Of a DNA stretch of 64,000 nucleotides, positions 31,557 to 40,436 are shown piece by piece. How positions within the stretch are numbered: position 1 is the first letter of the stretch; the number at the start of each line of letters is the position of its first letter. The position numbers and the translations under genes are program-made. Source of the DNA: Halomonas sp. I5-271120. Its GTDB lineage: Bacteria; Pseudomonadota; Gammaproteobacteria; Pseudomonadales; Halomonadaceae. The stretch lies in assembly GCF_030553075.1 (NCBI RefSeq), contig NZ_CP130701.1, positions 3,534,001 to 3,598,000 on the forward strand. Direction: 5' to 3'. Under the pieces are notes generated by a model that searched no databases, was not told where the DNA came from, and saw only the letters and a list, made by a program, of their open reading frames with translations.

Positions 31557-31952
31557 TCAGGCTGACAGCGCCTTGCCCAGGCTGGCTGGCCAGCGCCTGG
31601 GCCTCAGGCTGGTCGCATCCAGGCAGGCGATGTCGACCGTGGCATGGCACAGGGGTTCCCCGCGGTGCTGCACGACCTGATGAAAACTCAGCCGACAGGC
31701 ACTGTGGGCCTTGACCTCGGCGCTGACGCTGAGTTCATCGTCAAGCCTGGCAGGCTTGGCATAGCGGCACTCCAGCCGATGCACCACCAGTTGGATGCCG
31801 TCCTCGAGCAGTGCGCGCTGGGTAATGCCCAGCTGCTTCAGCCACTCGCTGCGGGCCCGTTCCATATACTTGAGATAATTGACGTAGTAAACGATGCCAC
31901 CCGCATCGGTATCTTCGATATAGACGGTGACCGGGTGCTGGAATTCGCTCAT
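31557..31952 (-). CDS. ybgC: Tol-Pal associated acyl-CoA thioesterase YbgC
   Basis: A 131-residue hotdog-fold thioesterase. The active-site motif is [22 protein letters not shown] (Asp at about residue 16). It hydrolyses short-chain acyl-CoA or acyl-ACP and often precedes tolQ. The start overlaps the ruvB stop in an ATGA pattern. Confidence 0.93.
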   Translation of the reverse strand: MSEFQHPVTVYIEDTDAGGIVYYVNYLKYMERARSEWLKQLGITQRALLEDGIQLVVHRLECRYAKPARLDDELSVSAEVKAHSACRLSFHQVVQHRGEPLCHATVDIACLDATSLRPRRWPASLGKALSA

Positions 31953-32998
31953 GCCCCGCCCTCTTGCGTATGCGTTGAGTCACTCGGTGGCAAGCCTTCA
32001 TCCCGGCTGAGGCCGAAATGCAGATAGGCCTGACGCGTGACCACGCGGCCGCGAGCCGTGCGCATCATGAAACCTTGCTGAATCAGGTAGGGCTCGATGA
32101 CATCTTCGATGGTGTCGCGCTCTTCGCTGATCGCCGCCGCCAGGCTATCGACGCCCACTGGTCCGCCTTCGAACTTCTCGATCATCGCCAGGAGTAGGCG
32201 TCGGTCCATGTGATCGAGGCCGTGGGAGTCGACGTTCAACAAGTTAAGCGCCTGGTCGGCGATATCGGCCTCCAGCGCACCGCTACCGCGTACCTCGCTG
32301 AAGTCCCGCACCCGTCGCAGCAGGCGGTTAGCGATACGCGGCGTGCCACGCGCTCGGCGAGCGATCTCGGCAGCACCTGCCTGGTCTGCCTCGACCCCAA
32401 GCAGCCTTGCGGAACGGGAAACGATCTCGGTGAGTTCGGAGAGGCTGTAGAATTCGAGCCGCTGAACGATACCGAAGCGATCACGCAGCGGCGATGTCAA
32501 AAGCCCCGCACGGGTGGTGGCACCGACCAGTGTGAAACGTGGCAGATCAAGCTTGATGGAGCGTGCCGCAGGCCCTTCACCGATCACGATATCGAGCTGG
32601 AAGTCTTCCATGGCCGGGTATAGGACTTCTTCTACCGCCGGGGACAGGCGGTGAATCTCGTCGATGAACAGCACATCGCCCGGCTGCAGGTTGGTCAGCA
32701 TGGCGGCCAGATCCCCCGCCCGCTCAAGCACCGGCCCCGACGTGGACTTGATATCGACGTCCATCTCATGGGCGATGATGTTGGCCAGGGTAGTCTTGCC
32801 AAGCCCGGGGGGGCCGAAGACCAGCGTATGGTCGAGGCTCTCACCGCGACCACGGGCGGCGCTGATGAAGATATCGAGCTGCTCGCGCACCGCCGGCTGG
32901 CCGATATAGTCGGCCAGCCGCTGGGGACGAATGGCATGATCGATCGGCGCTTCCCCTTCGCGGGGCTGAGCGGCGATCAGCCGATCACTGTCGATCAT
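31949..32998 (-). CDS. ruvB: Holliday junction branch migration ATPase RuvB
   Basis: A 349-residue AAA+ motor: Walker A GPPGLGKT (about residues 62-69), Walker B FIDEIHRL, sensor 1 in LVGATTRAG and arginine finger in LRDRFG, then a C-terminal winged helix. It forms hexamers that drive branch migration with RuvA. It follows ruvA by 80 bp and overlaps ybgC by four bases. Confidence 0.96.
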   Translation of the reverse strand: MIDSDRLIAAQPREGEAPIDHAIRPQRLADYIGQPAVREQLDIFISAARGRGESLDHTLVFGPPGLGKTTLANIIAHEMDVDIKSTSGPVLERAGDLAAMLTNLQPGDVLFIDEIHRLSPAVEEVLYPAMEDFQLDIVIGEGPAARSIKLDLPRFTLVGATTRAGLLTSPLRDRFGIVQRLEFYSLSELTEIVSRSARLLGVEADQAGAAEIARRARGTPRIANRLLRRVRDFSEVRGSGALEADIADQALNLLNVDSHGLDHMDRRLLLAMIEKFEGGPVGVDSLAAAISEERDTIEDVIEPYLIQQGFMMRTARGRVVTRQAYLHFGLSRDEGLPPSDSTHTQEGGA

Positions 32999-33078
32999 AG
33001 GCCCTCCGTTGCCTGGAGGTGCTGTGCGGGAACTGCCTTGAGGCGCATGCGCTCACTTTTGCCATGGGTCATGAATCA

Positions 33079-33693
33079 TCAACCCGCCAACTTGCGGGCC
33101 AGAGCGCCCTTGATCAGGGCCTCGGTCGACAGGCCCTCATCTTGAGCGGCGATCATCTTGGCGGCTTCGGTGGGCTTGTAGCCCAGCGCCACCAGCGCGG
33201 CTTCGGCATCGGCGCGGGAATCGCTTGCCGAGGCGCCTGTGCCGGCTGCCTGTTCGAGCCCGGCAAGAGCACCCTCGGTTGCCTGGGTCCAATGCGGGAA
33301 TCGGTCGCGCATTTCGATCACCAGCCGCTCGGCGGTCTTCTTGCCGACGCCCGGTAGTCGGGTCAGGGCCTTGACGTCGTCATCCATTACACAACGAATG
33401 AACTGATCCTCGTCCATACCGGAGAGGATGGCCAGGGCCAGCTTAGGGCCTACCCCGTTGACCTTGATCAGGGCCCTGAACAGGGCACGTTCCTTTTCTC
33501 GGGCGAAGCCAAACAGCAGGTGCGCATCCTCGCGCACGGTCAGATGAGTGTGCAACTGTATCGTTTCACCGACACCGGGCAGGGCCAGCAGAGTCGTCAT
33601 GGAGGCTTCGAGCTCATAGCCTACCCCGCCTACATCCACGACCAGCCAGGGCGGCTGCTTTTCCAGCAGAGTGCCACGCAGGCGTCCAATCAT
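33079..33693 (-). CDS. ruvA: Holliday junction DNA-binding protein RuvA
   Basis: A 204-residue protein: N-terminal OB domain ([28 protein letters not shown]), two helix-hairpin-helix motifs ([15 protein letters not shown] and [15 protein letters not shown]) and a C-terminal UBA-like RuvB-binding domain ([21 protein letters not shown]). The frame is open far upstream to 33885, but that part only reads a 12-bp tandem repeat; the ATG at 33693 follows AAGGAT and gives the family length. A LexA-like box lies about 120 bp upstream. Confidence 0.95.
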   Translation of the reverse strand: MIGRLRGTLLEKQPPWLVVDVGGVGYELEASMTTLLALPGVGETIQLHTHLTVREDAHLLFGFAREKERALFRALIKVNGVGPKLALAILSGMDEDQFIRCVMDDDVKALTRLPGVGKKTAERLVIEMRDRFPHWTQATEGALAGLEQAAGTGASASDSRADAEAALVALGYKPTEAAKMIAAQDEGLSTEALIKGALARKLAG

Positions 33694-33706
33694 GCCGTCA
33701 CGATCC

Positions 33707-33778
33707 TTGAGATATTTTTCGAGATAGCTCTTGAGATAGTTCTTGAGAGAGCTCTTGAGAGAGCGCGTGAGAGAGTGC
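33707..33778. repeat. Six 12-bp tandem repeats in the ruvA leader
   Basis: Six degenerate units (on the + strand TTGAGATATTTT, TCGAGATAGCTC, TTGAGATAGTTC, TTGAGAGAGCTC, TTGAGAGAGCGC, GTGAGAGAGTGC) fill 72 bp and end 14 bp from the ruvA start codon. They should lie in the 5' untranslated RNA of ruvA. The unit is unrelated to the other repeats in the window. Confidence 0.85.
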
Positions 33779-33786
33779 TGAATCAC

Positions 33787-33827
33787 TATACTGGTCGCCC
33801 CATGGGCTGACCAGTATATACAAACAG
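33787..33827 (-). promoter_or_regulatory. LexA-like box and hairpin upstream of ruvA
   Basis: On the minus strand CTGTTTGTATATACTG (33827-33812) matches the CTGT-N8-ACAG LexA pattern except for one base (ACTG for ACAG), and contains a TATACT -10-like hexamer. It overlaps an exact ten-base inverted repeat, TATACTGGTC (33787-33796) and GACCAGTATA (33810-33819), which would form a hairpin in a ruvA leader. ruvA and ruvB are SOS genes in E. coli, so a damage-induced promoter here is plausible. Confidence 0.5.
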
Positions 33828-33920
33828 CGTTTGATAATATAAAAGCGCCGGTGCCTGGCCAAGGATAAGATGCTCGACGCTGCATACTCCTGAAGGTGGG
33901 GCATTATCGTGGCCGGAACG

Positions 33921-34466
33921 TCACTCAGGACGATAGTCCCGCCAGCCCTTGCCCCGACCCTGGCGACCGGTACGTCCGCCAAAGGCGCCCTTTTGCACCA
34001 GGCCGAGACGCGCATGGGCATGGGTCAGAGCGATGGCCAGGGCGTCGGCGGCATCCGCCTGGGGCGTTGCCGAAAGCCCCAATACGGCCGTCACCATATG
34101 CTGCACCTGACTCTTGTCGGCGGCCCCGGTGCCGGTGACCGCCTGCTTGATCTGGCGTGGTCCATATTCGCTGACCGGCAGCCCGTGATTAGCGGCACAT
34201 ACGATGGCGGCCCCACGTGCCTGGCCGAGTTTCAGCGCCGAGGCAGCGTTGTTGGACATGAACACCTGTTCGATGGCGAATTCTGACGGTCGATGCACAG
34301 CGATCAGTTCGCTGATGCCGGCGTAGCACTGGGCCAGGCGCTGGGCGAGATCATCGTCCTTAAGGCGAATACAGCCGCTGGCGACGTATACCGGCCGCGG
34401 CTGGCTGACATCGAGCACGCCATAGCCGGTGATGCGGGACCCCGGATCGATACCCAGTATCAGCAT
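33921..34466 (-). CDS. ruvC: Crossover junction endonuclease RuvC
   Basis: A 181-residue Holliday junction resolvase. Acidic active-site residues are seen in LGIDPGS (Asp7), AIEQVF (Glu about 66) and [14 protein letters not shown] (two Asp near 138-141). The C-terminal tail is basic ([17 protein letters not shown]). The ATG at 34466 follows GAGG; a TTG two codons earlier is unlikely. It is the first intact gene downstream of the IS-split yebC, 28 bp from its end, so its usual promoter may be cut off. Confidence 0.95.
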   Translation of the reverse strand: MLILGIDPGSRITGYGVLDVSQPRPVYVASGCIRLKDDDLAQRLAQCYAGISELIAVHRPSEFAIEQVFMSNNAASALKLGQARGAAIVCAANHGLPVSEYGPRQIKQAVTGTGAADKSQVQHMVTAVLGLSATPQADAADALAIALTHAHARLGLVQKGAFGGRTGRQGRGKGWRDYRPE

Positions 34467-34493
34467 GGACAAGCCTCGTCGCCTGGTACCACG

Positions 34494-34670
34494 TTATTCG
34501 AGCTGATCAAGAACGGCCTCGTCGAAATCGGCATTGGAATAGACGTTCTGCACATCATCGAGATCCTCGAGCATGTCCACCAGCTTGATGACCTTCTGTG
34601 CCACCTCGACGTCGTCGACAAGCGAGTAGTTGTCGGGATACTTGCCAATCTCGCTGTGCGATGGCGTCAG
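34494..34670 (-). pseudogene. yebC: yebC, 3' fragment downstream of the IS
   Basis: This piece encodes the last part of Yeb[59 protein letters not shown] and a stop. It has no start codon or ribosome site of its own and joins exactly to the 5' fragment at 36388-36965 if the IS and one copy of GTCAG are removed. It ends 28 bp before ruvC. Confidence 0.9.
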
Positions 34671-34688
34671 CCCGGCTTATTCATGAGG
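34671..34688 (+). repeat. Left terminal inverted repeat of the IS
   Basis: CCCGGCTTATTCATGAGG. It differs from the complement of the right end at two of 18 positions. Confidence 0.85.
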
Positions 34689-34705
34689 CAGGCCTGAAAA
34701 CGAAG

Positions 34706-34778
34706 ATAGCGGATGGTATTCTCTTGAGAAATCAGAACGTTCCGGCAAGAACCTGATTCCAGAGGACCATCCGCTATG
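34706..34778 (+). promoter_or_regulatory. Stem-loop covering the transposase ribosome site and start codon
   Basis: ATAGCGGATGGT (34706-34717) is the exact reverse complement of ACCATCCGCTAT (34767-34778), which includes the first two bases of the start codon at 34776. Further pairing is possible inside (TTCTCT with the AGAGGA ribosome site, AATCAG with CTGATT). Such a structure would hide the start from ribosomes when transcription enters from outside the element, a device known from IS10 and IS50. Confidence 0.6.
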
Positions 34779-36155
34779 GGTGAAAGCGTATCTCCCTGGA
34801 TTCCGTCCTGCAACGGGTCCATCCGCGTTGAGCTCGACGGCCAGCGCTCCACCAGCGACAGCGGCGCCTTGCTGCTGCGTGAAGCCCTCGATAACAGCGG
34901 CGTGATCGAGGCGCTCGAAGACAATCTGGTCGATCGGCGCCACCCGCTGCGAATCCGTCATTCTCTGGCCAGCCAGCTGCGCACCCTGGTGCTGCAGCGC
35001 GCGATGGGCTGGATCGACCTCAGTGATACCGACACGCTGCGTCGTGACCCGCTCTGGCAGTTGGCCTGCAGCGATGCTCGCGGAATGACGCCACTGGCCC
35101 AAGATCGACCATCTCAAGCCACGCTGTCGCGGCTGCTGACGTGTCTCGGGCGCAACGACAACATTGATGCCGTGCACGAAGGCCTGCTGCGGCTGGTGGT
35201 CTGGCGTCTGACCTCGCTGAAGAATGGCGAACGCCCCGAGCAGCTGACGCTGGACATCGACGGCCTGCCGATCGAGGTCCACGGTCACCAGGGCGGCTCG
35301 GCGTTTCATGGTCTTTACGGCGCACGAATCTACTCGCCGCTGGTGGCCTCGCTGGCCGAGACCGGCGACATGGTGGGCGGCCTGCTGCGGGAAGGCAACG
35401 CCGGCCCGGCCGAGAACGCCGACACCTGGATCCCGCACTTGGTCAGGCGACTCAACGAGAGCACCGGGGCCCAGATTCGAGTGCGCATCGATGCGGGGTT
35501 CACCGACAACGCCACACTGAAGGCCCTGGAAGATCGCGACATCGAGTACCTGGGCCGGCTGCGCAGCCACACGGGCCTGCAGGCGCTGGCGGCGCCACAT
35601 CTGAAGCGGCCACGAGGCCGGCCACCCGAACAGCCTCGTGAATGGTGCCATGACCTGGAGTACCAAGCCGGTTCCTGGGCGGCGCCACGGCGCGTGGTGT
35701 TGGTGGTGCAGGAACGCCCCGATGATCTGTTGCTACATGCCTTCTTCCTGGTCACCAACCTCGGCAAGTTCGACTGGCCGCCGGAGAAGGTCCTGGCGCT
35801 CTACCGCAAGCGCGGCAGCGCTGAGGCGCACATGGGCGAGGTGAAGTCGGCACTCGACGTGCACCTCTCGTCGACCGATCGCGGCGCCTCCACCGTTCAG
35901 GACGTGATGGCCCGCAACGAGGTGAGTCTGCTGCTGAGCCTCTACGCCTATCAGGTCCTGCATGGCCTGCGCTGCCTCCTGGAGCGGCAAACCCGCCAAG
36001 GCTGGAGCCTGAGCAGGATGCGCGAACAGGTGCTCAAGATCGCCGCGACATTGTCACTGCACGCAAGGCGCATCACCGTTCACCTCGGTGATGCTGCCGA
36101 CAAATGGTGGCCCACCTTGCTGAAAGGGTTACCGAAGCTGACCGCACTGAGCTGA
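34776..36155 (+). CDS. IS1380-family transposase
   Basis: A 459-residue DDE transposase. Family blocks include the N-terminal DSGALLLREALDNSG, QDRPSQATLSRLL, the first acidic residue in LDIDGLPIEVHGHQGGSAFHGLYGAR (about residue 163-170), VRIDAGFTDN for the second, and the C-terminal KRGSAEAHMGEVK with its Glu. The reading frame is intact, so the element may still move. AGAGGA lies nine bases before the ATG, within a hairpin. Confidence 0.92.
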   Translation: MGESVSPWIPSCNGSIRVELDGQRSTSDSGALLLREALDNSGVIEALEDNLVDRRHPLRIRHSLASQLRTLVLQRAMGWIDLSDTDTLRRDPLWQLACSDARGMTPLAQDRPSQATLSRLLTCLGRNDNIDAVHEGLLRLVVWRLTSLKNGERPEQLTLDIDGLPIEVHGHQGGSAFHGLYGARIYSPLVASLAETGDMVGGLLREGNAGPAENADTWIPHLVRRLNESTGAQIRVRIDAGFTDNATLKALEDRDIEYLGRLRSHTGLQALAAPHLKRPRGRPPEQPREWCHDLEYQAGSWAAPRRVVLVVQERPDDLLLHAFFLVTNLGKFDWPPEKVLALYRKRGSAEAHMGEVKSALDVHLSSTDRGASTVQDVMARNEVSLLLSLYAYQVLHGLRCLLERQTRQGWSLSRMREQVLKIAATLSLHARRITVHLGDAADKWWPTLLKGLPKLTALS

Positions 36156-36369
36156 CGCCCGGCGACACGACGACTGACTCACGAGCAAGGCGGCCACCAT
36201 GGTGGCTGGCGATTACGGCTGCCCTGATGGCCGAAATCAATTCCTGAAGACTATATAAGCGCGAAGAAAATGCTCTTCCTGAGCATATGACGGCAGGTTC
36301 TCACGCCGCCAATGCTGCTCCGGATGGGTAGTGCCGGCAGCACCGATCTTCACGATTCTCGATCAGCGC

Positions 36370-36387
36370 CCTCATGAATGAGGCGGG
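36370..36387 (-). repeat. Right terminal inverted repeat of the IS
   Basis: Read inward on the minus strand it is CCCGCCTCATTCATGAGG, matching the left end at 16 of 18 positions. It encodes the false C-terminus of the truncated YebC frame. Confidence 0.85.
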
Positions 36388-36965
36388 GTCAGGTCTGCCT
36401 CGAGCAGTGCGTCCTTGACCGTCCAGAAATCCCCCGGCTGGGTGACGACTTCGATGCTGCCATCGTCATGGCTGACCACGTCTTCGGCGCCGGCCTCCAG
36501 AGTGGCCTCCATCAGCGCTTCCTCGCTGGTGCCATCGGTAAACTGCAGCCGCCCCTGGTGATGGAACATGAAGGACACAGAACCGGTGGTGCCAAGGTTG
36601 CCACCATGCTTGGAGAAAGCATGGCGCACTTCCGAGACAGTGCGATTGCGGTTGTCGGTCATGCACTCGACCAGCACGGCGACACCATCCGGGCCATACC
36701 CCTCGTAGACGGTTTCCTCCATGGCGTCGCCATCTGTGTTACCCGCCCCGCGGTCGACGGCGCGCTGGATGGTGTCCTTGGTCATGTTGCTGCCAAGCGC
36801 CTTGTCGATGGCCGCTCGCAGACGCGGGTTGTCGTTTGGCTCACTGCCGCCCAGTCGCGCGGCCACCGTCAGTTCACGAATCAGCTTGGAGAAGATCTTG
36901 CCGCGCTTGGCGTCCTGTGCCGCCTTGCGATGCTTGATATTGGCCCATTTGCTATGTCCGGCCAT
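36372..36965 (-). pseudogene. yebC: yebC, 5' fragment, truncated by the IS
   Basis: The first 190 or so residues of YebC/TACO1-type protein, a cytosolic DNA/ribosome-associated regulator: [22 protein letters not shown] at the start, [21 protein letters not shown] in the middle. The frame ends inside the IS end as LTPPHS-stop, giving 197 residues, where the intact protein would have about 250. AGGAGG gives a strong ribosome site. A stable truncated product is possible but lacks about 55 C-terminal residues, the last part of domain 3. Originally the gene headed the yebC-ruvC-ruvA-ruvB unit. Confidence 0.9.
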
Positions 36966-36988
36966 GAAAAAAACCTCCTTTTCATGCT

Positions 36989-37014
36989 CCGCCGGCGCCC
37001 AAGGGCGCCGGCGG
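36989..37014 (-). terminator. GC-rich hairpin between aspS and yebC
   Basis: CCGCCGGCGCCC and GGGCGCCGGCGG form a twelve-pair stem. On the minus strand no T-run follows directly; the yebC ribosome site AGGAGG and T-rich sequence come about 15 bases later. It may act as an attenuator between aspS and yebC. Confidence 0.55.
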
Positions 37015-37048
37015 ATCGGAATTGCGTGTATCAGGTGCTAGGTGTGGC

Positions 37049-38833
37049 TCAAGCGCCCTGCTCACCCTCGGGCTTGGCTTTCTGGCGCAGGCGGATATTG
37101 AGCTCTTTGAGCTGCGTCGGAGATACCACGCCCGGAGCGTCGGTCATCAGGCAAGCGGCGCTCTGGGTTTTCGGGAAGGCGATGACCTCACGGATAGTCT
37201 TGGCACCGGTCATCAGCATTACCAGGCGGTCGAGGCCGAAGGCCAGACCGCCATGGGGCGGTGCGCCATACTGCAGGGCGTCGAGCAGGAAGCCGAACTT
37301 CTCGTCGGCTTCTTCCTCGCCGATGCCCAGCACATCAAGGACCGCGCGCTGCATGCCATGATCGTGGATACGAATCGAGCCACCGCCCAGTTCGGTCCCG
37401 TTGAGCACCATGTCGTAGGCCTTGGACAGCGCCTCGGCCGGGCGGTCGCGCAGGGTGTCGACATCGCAGGACGGGGCGGTGAACGGGTGGTGAAGCGCCT
37501 GCATGCGGCCGTTGCCGTCTTCCTCGAACATCGGGAAGTCGACCACCCACAGCGGTGCCCATTCGCGGGTATAGAGCTCGAGGTCTTCACCCAGCTTGAC
37601 GCGCAACGCGCCGATCGCCTCGTTGACGATGCGTGCGTTATCGGCGCCGAAGAAGATGATATCGCCGTCCTGAGCTTCGACGCGATCAAGCAAATCTTCG
37701 ATGATGCCGTCCATGAACTTGACGATCGGCGACTGCAGACCTTCGATGCCCTTGGCACGTTCGTTGACCTTGATCCAGGCCAGACCGCGAGCGCCGTAGA
37801 TGCCGACGAACTTGGTGTACTCGTCGATTTCCTTGCGCGACAGCTTGGCACCGCCCGGCACCTTGAGCGCCGCCACACGGCCATCGTCGGCCTGGGCCGG
37901 ACCGGAGAAGACCTTGAAGTCGACGTCCTTCATCAGGTCGTCGACATCGGTGAGCTCCAGCGGGATGCGCAGGTCCGGCTTGTCAGAACCAAAGCGGCTC
38001 ATGGCTTCGGCATACGGCATGCGCGGGAACAGCGGCAGCTCAACGTCGAGCACTTCCTGGAACAGCTGACGGATCATGGTCTCGGTGATGGCCATGACGT
38101 CGTCTTCGTCGACGAAGGATGCCTCGAGGTCGATCTGGGTGAATTCCGGCTGACGGTCGGCGCGCAGGTCCTCGTCACGGAAGCACTTGGCGATCTGATA
38201 ATAGCGATCAACGCCGGACACCATCAGCAGCTGCTTGAAAAGCTGCGGCGACTGCGGGAGCGCGAAGAAACTGCCCGCGTGTGTGCGGCTCGGCACCAGG
38301 TAGTCGCGGGCGCCTTCCGGCGTGGCACGGGTCAGGATCGGCGTCTCGATATCGAGGAAGCCCTGCCCCTCGAGAAAGGCACGCACGCTGTGAGAGATGC
38401 GCGAGCGCAGGCGCAGCTTGTCGATCATCTCTGGGCGGCGCAGGTCGATATAGCGATGCTTGAGGCGCGTTTCCTCGCCGACCTTGCCATGTTCATCGAG
38501 CTGGAACGGTGGGGTGGCGGCGGTGTTGAGCACCTCGACGTCCTTGGCCAGCACCTCGATCATGCCAGTGGGCATGTTGGGGTTCTGGGTACCTTCGGGG
38601 CGCAGGCGCACCCGGCCGGTAATGCGCAGCACGAACTCGTTGCGTGCGCGGTCGGCGGTCGAGAAGGCTTCGGCGGTATCGGGATCCACCACCACCTGCG
38701 CCAGACCGTCACGGTCGCGCAGGTCGAGGAAGATTACCCCACCATGGTCACGGCGGCGGTGAACCCACCCGCACAAGGTGACCTGCTGGTCCACCAGAGT
38801 CTCGTTCAGCTGGCCGCAATAATGGCTGCGCAT
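37049..38833 (-). CDS. aspS: Aspartate--tRNA ligase
   Basis: A 594-residue class II synthetase of the bacterial AspRS type: N-terminal OB anticodon domain ([26 protein letters not shown]), class II motif 2 ([23 protein letters not shown]), the bacterial GAD insertion domain (about residues 290-420) and motif 3 ([16 protein letters not shown]). CAGGAT lies before the ATG. It follows the small FmdB gene and precedes yebC on the same strand, the usual order aspS-yebC-ruvC. Confidence 0.96.
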   Translation of the reverse strand: MRSHYCGQLNETLVDQQVTLCGWVHRRRDHGGVIFLDLRDRDGLAQVVVDPDTAEAFSTADRARNEFVLRITGRVRLRPEGTQNPNMPTGMIEVLAKDVEVLNTAATPPFQLDEHGKVGEETRLKHRYIDLRRPEMIDKLRLRSRISHSVRAFLEGQGFLDIETPILTRATPEGARDYLVPSRTHAGSFFALPQSPQLFKQLLMVSGVDRYYQIAKCFRDEDLRADRQPEFTQIDLEASFVDEDDVMAITETMIRQLFQEVLDVELPLFPRMPYAEAMSRFGSDKPDLRIPLELTDVDDLMKDVDFKVFSGPAQADDGRVAALKVPGGAKLSRKEIDEYTKFVGIYGARGLAWIKVNERAKGIEGLQSPIVKFMDGIIEDLLDRVEAQDGDIIFFGADNARIVNEAIGALRVKLGEDLELYTREWAPLWVVDFPMFEEDGNGRMQALHHPFTAPSCDVDTLRDRPAEALSKAYDMVLNGTELGGGSIRIHDHGMQRAVLDVLGIGEEEADEKFGFLLDALQYGAPPHGGLAFGLDRLVMLMTGAKTIREVIAFPKTQSAACLMTDAPGVVSPTQLKELNIRLRQKAKPEGEQGA

Positions 38834-38883
38834 GTCAAATCCTGTTCTGTTGCGTTATCGAATAATAAAGGAGGACGGGACGC

Positions 38884-39150
38884 TTAGGCCGCCGTTCCGT
38901 CCTTGGCCGTCGTCTTGGTCGGGGCAGTCTTGTCAGCCCCACCCTCGCCGGCAAGATTCTTCTTGCTGCCGGACTTGAAATCGGTCTCGTACCAGCCGTT
39001 GCCGGCCAGCCGGAAGCCCGCTGCACTGATCAGCCGCTGGAGCTCTTCCTTGGCGCAGGCCGGGCATTCGGTCAGCGGGTCGGCGCTGATTTTCTGCAGC
39101 TTTTCCAGGCGATGGCCACAGGCCTTGCACTCATATTCATAGATGGGCAT
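38884..39150 (-). CDS. FmdB-family zinc-ribbon protein
   Basis: An 88-residue protein starting MPIYEYECKACGHRLEKLQK with two CxxC pairs (Cys8/Cys11 in ECKACG and ECPACA about 28-31), the FmdB putative regulatory zinc ribbon. The Lys/Thr/Gly-rich tail looks disordered. Its function is not established. AGGAG precedes the ATG. It lies 50 bp upstream of aspS, a common pairing in gammaproteobacteria. Confidence 0.9.
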   Translation of the reverse strand: MPIYEYECKACGHRLEKLQKISADPLTECPACAKEELQRLISAAGFRLAGNGWYETDFKSGSKKNLAGEGGADKTAPTKTTAKDGTAA

Positions 39151-39494
39151 CGTTCAACTCTCCTGAGCACGACTACATAAGCACAATTGTTTACGTACCA
39201 CTGCTAAGCATGCCACTAGGCACGCGTCGCTAGAGACCTAAGTCAGACACGAGAAACCTGGCGTAGCGTCCGCTATTGGCACACCGCATCGCAAAACAGC
39301 GGGGCCTGTGGCCACCTTGGCGCTCAAGCCTTGTACCAATGTCGGGGCGGCCGGCGCGCTTTCCAAGCCTGCTGCGAAAGCGCGACATTATAGCGTGTTG
39401 CGCCCCCTGACGGGCAAGGCGAGCAAGCGCGCATTATCATCATGCGTTGCAGCCAACCCTATACGATACCCCACAATACGATCAGGACGCTCCC
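39151..39494. other. Gap between divergent fmdB-aspS and the 2-hydroxyacid dehydrogenase gene
   Basis: About 340 bp. It contains GCGCGCTTTC and GAAAGCGCG arms around 39355-39386 that can pair, and AT-rich CATTATAG near 39386-39393. No convincing coding frame or firm promoter is seen. Confidence 0.5.
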
Positions 39495-40436
39495 ATGAAA
39501 GCCGTGATCCTTGATGCCGCCAGCCTTGGCGACGATATCGACCTGAACCCGCTTCGCGCCGAAGTCGATACCCTGAAGGTCCATGACACCACTGCCCCGG
39601 AGGAATGCCTGGAGCGCCTGGACGGCACCAGTGTGGCCATCGTCAACAAGGTGCTATTGAATTCAGAGACCCTCGAGGCGCTGCCCAGCCTGAAGCTGAT
39701 CTGCGTATTGGCGACCGGCACCAATAATATCGACATGCAGGCTGCCAAGCGGCTGGGCATAGAGGTGCGCAACGTTACCGCCTATGGCACGGCCAGCGTC
39801 GCCCAGCACACCCTGATGCTGATGCTGACCCTGGCCAATCGGCTTCCGCTCTACCAGCGCGAGGTTGCCGACGGTGCCTGGCAGCAGAGCGCCTTTTTCT
39901 GCCTGTTAAATCACCGCACCCTGCAGCTTTCGGGAAAGCACCTGGTGATCGTCGGCCAGGGTGAGCTTGGCTCGCGGGTGGCGGCGCTGGCGGAGGCGTT
40001 CGAGATGCGCGTCAGCTTCGCCGCCCGCCCCGGCAAGGCCGACGACCAACGCCCTAGCCTGCATGAACTGGCGCCCCAGGCGGACGTTGTGAGCCTGCAC
40101 TGCCCTTTGACCGAGCAGACCCGCCATCTGGTCGATGCCGCCCTGCTGGAGCGCTTCAAGGAAGATGCGCTGCTGATCAATTGCGCACGAGGCGGTATCA
40201 TAGACGAACAGGCGGCCCTAGAGGCGCTGCGTGAGGGGCGCTTGGGCGGTCTCGGGGTCGATTCGCTGCCGGCGGAACCCCCGCGGAACGGTCACGCCCT
40301 GATCGAGGCTCTCGACGAGCCACTTAACCTGATCGTCACCCCGCACAATGCCTGGATCACACCCGAGGCACGCGCCAATGTGGTCCGGCTGACCGTGGAC
40401 AATATCCGCGCCTGGCAAGGAAACTCGGATGCCTGA
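39495..40436 (+). CDS. D-2-hydroxyacid dehydrogenase (glycerate/hydroxypyruvate type)
   Basis: A 313-residue NAD(P)-dependent oxidoreductase. The Rossmann loop is VIVGQGELGSRVA (about residue 150) and the catalytic triad is seen as Arg in NCARGGIID, an acidic residue near VDSLPAEPP, and His in VTPHNAW. The last motif and overall length point to glycerate dehydrogenase/hydroxypyruvate reductase. A longer frame exists, but the ATG at 39495 after CAGGACG gives the normal start MKAVILDAASLG. It overlaps the ribokinase gene by eight bases. Confidence 0.88.
   Translation: MKAVILDAASLGDDIDLNPLRAEVDTLKVHDTTAPEECLERLDGTSVAIVNKVLLNSETLEALPSLKLICVLATGTNNIDMQAAKRLGIEVRNVTAYGTASVAQHTLMLMLTLANRLPLYQREVADGAWQQSAFFCLLNHRTLQLSGKHLVIVGQGELGSRVAALAEAFEMRVSFAARPGKADDQRPSLHELAPQADVVSLHCPLTEQTRHLVDAALLERFKEDALLINCARGGIIDEQAALEALREGRLGGLGVDSLPAEPPRNGHALIEALDEPLNLIVTPHNAWITPEARANVVRLTVDNIRAWQGNSDA

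Larger units (their letters stand above)
34671..36387 (+). mobile_element. IS1380-family insertion sequence, complete
   Basis: A 1717-bp element with one transposase gene, 18-bp imperfect terminal inverted repeats (16 of 18 match) and a 5-bp target duplication GTCAG at 34666-34670 and 36388-36392 (read as TCAG if the element is one base longer). The 230 bp after the transposase hold a 14-bp palindrome (GCCACCATGGTGGC near 36192) and a hairpin ATGCTC/GAGCAT. Family length, layout and duplication fit IS1380. It lies inside yebC, with its gene opposite to yebC. Confidence 0.92.

Noticed and set aside
33694..33885. Upstream extension of RuvA (64 codons)
   Set aside because: It encodes only the repeat-derived pattern SLK/YLK and random residues; the ATG at 33693 gives the conserved MIGRLRG start.
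34667..34670. 4-bp target duplication TCAG instead of 5-bp GTCAG
   Set aside because: Aligning the terminal repeats (CCCG... on both sides) leaves the extra G in the flank, favouring 5 bp. The 4-bp reading stays possible because a G flanks both sites.
37022..38887. A 621-codon open frame on the + strand opposite aspS
   Set aside because: It is the mirror of the aspS frame in GC-rich DNA. The translation lacks any family motif, and aspS on the other strand is complete with all class II motifs.
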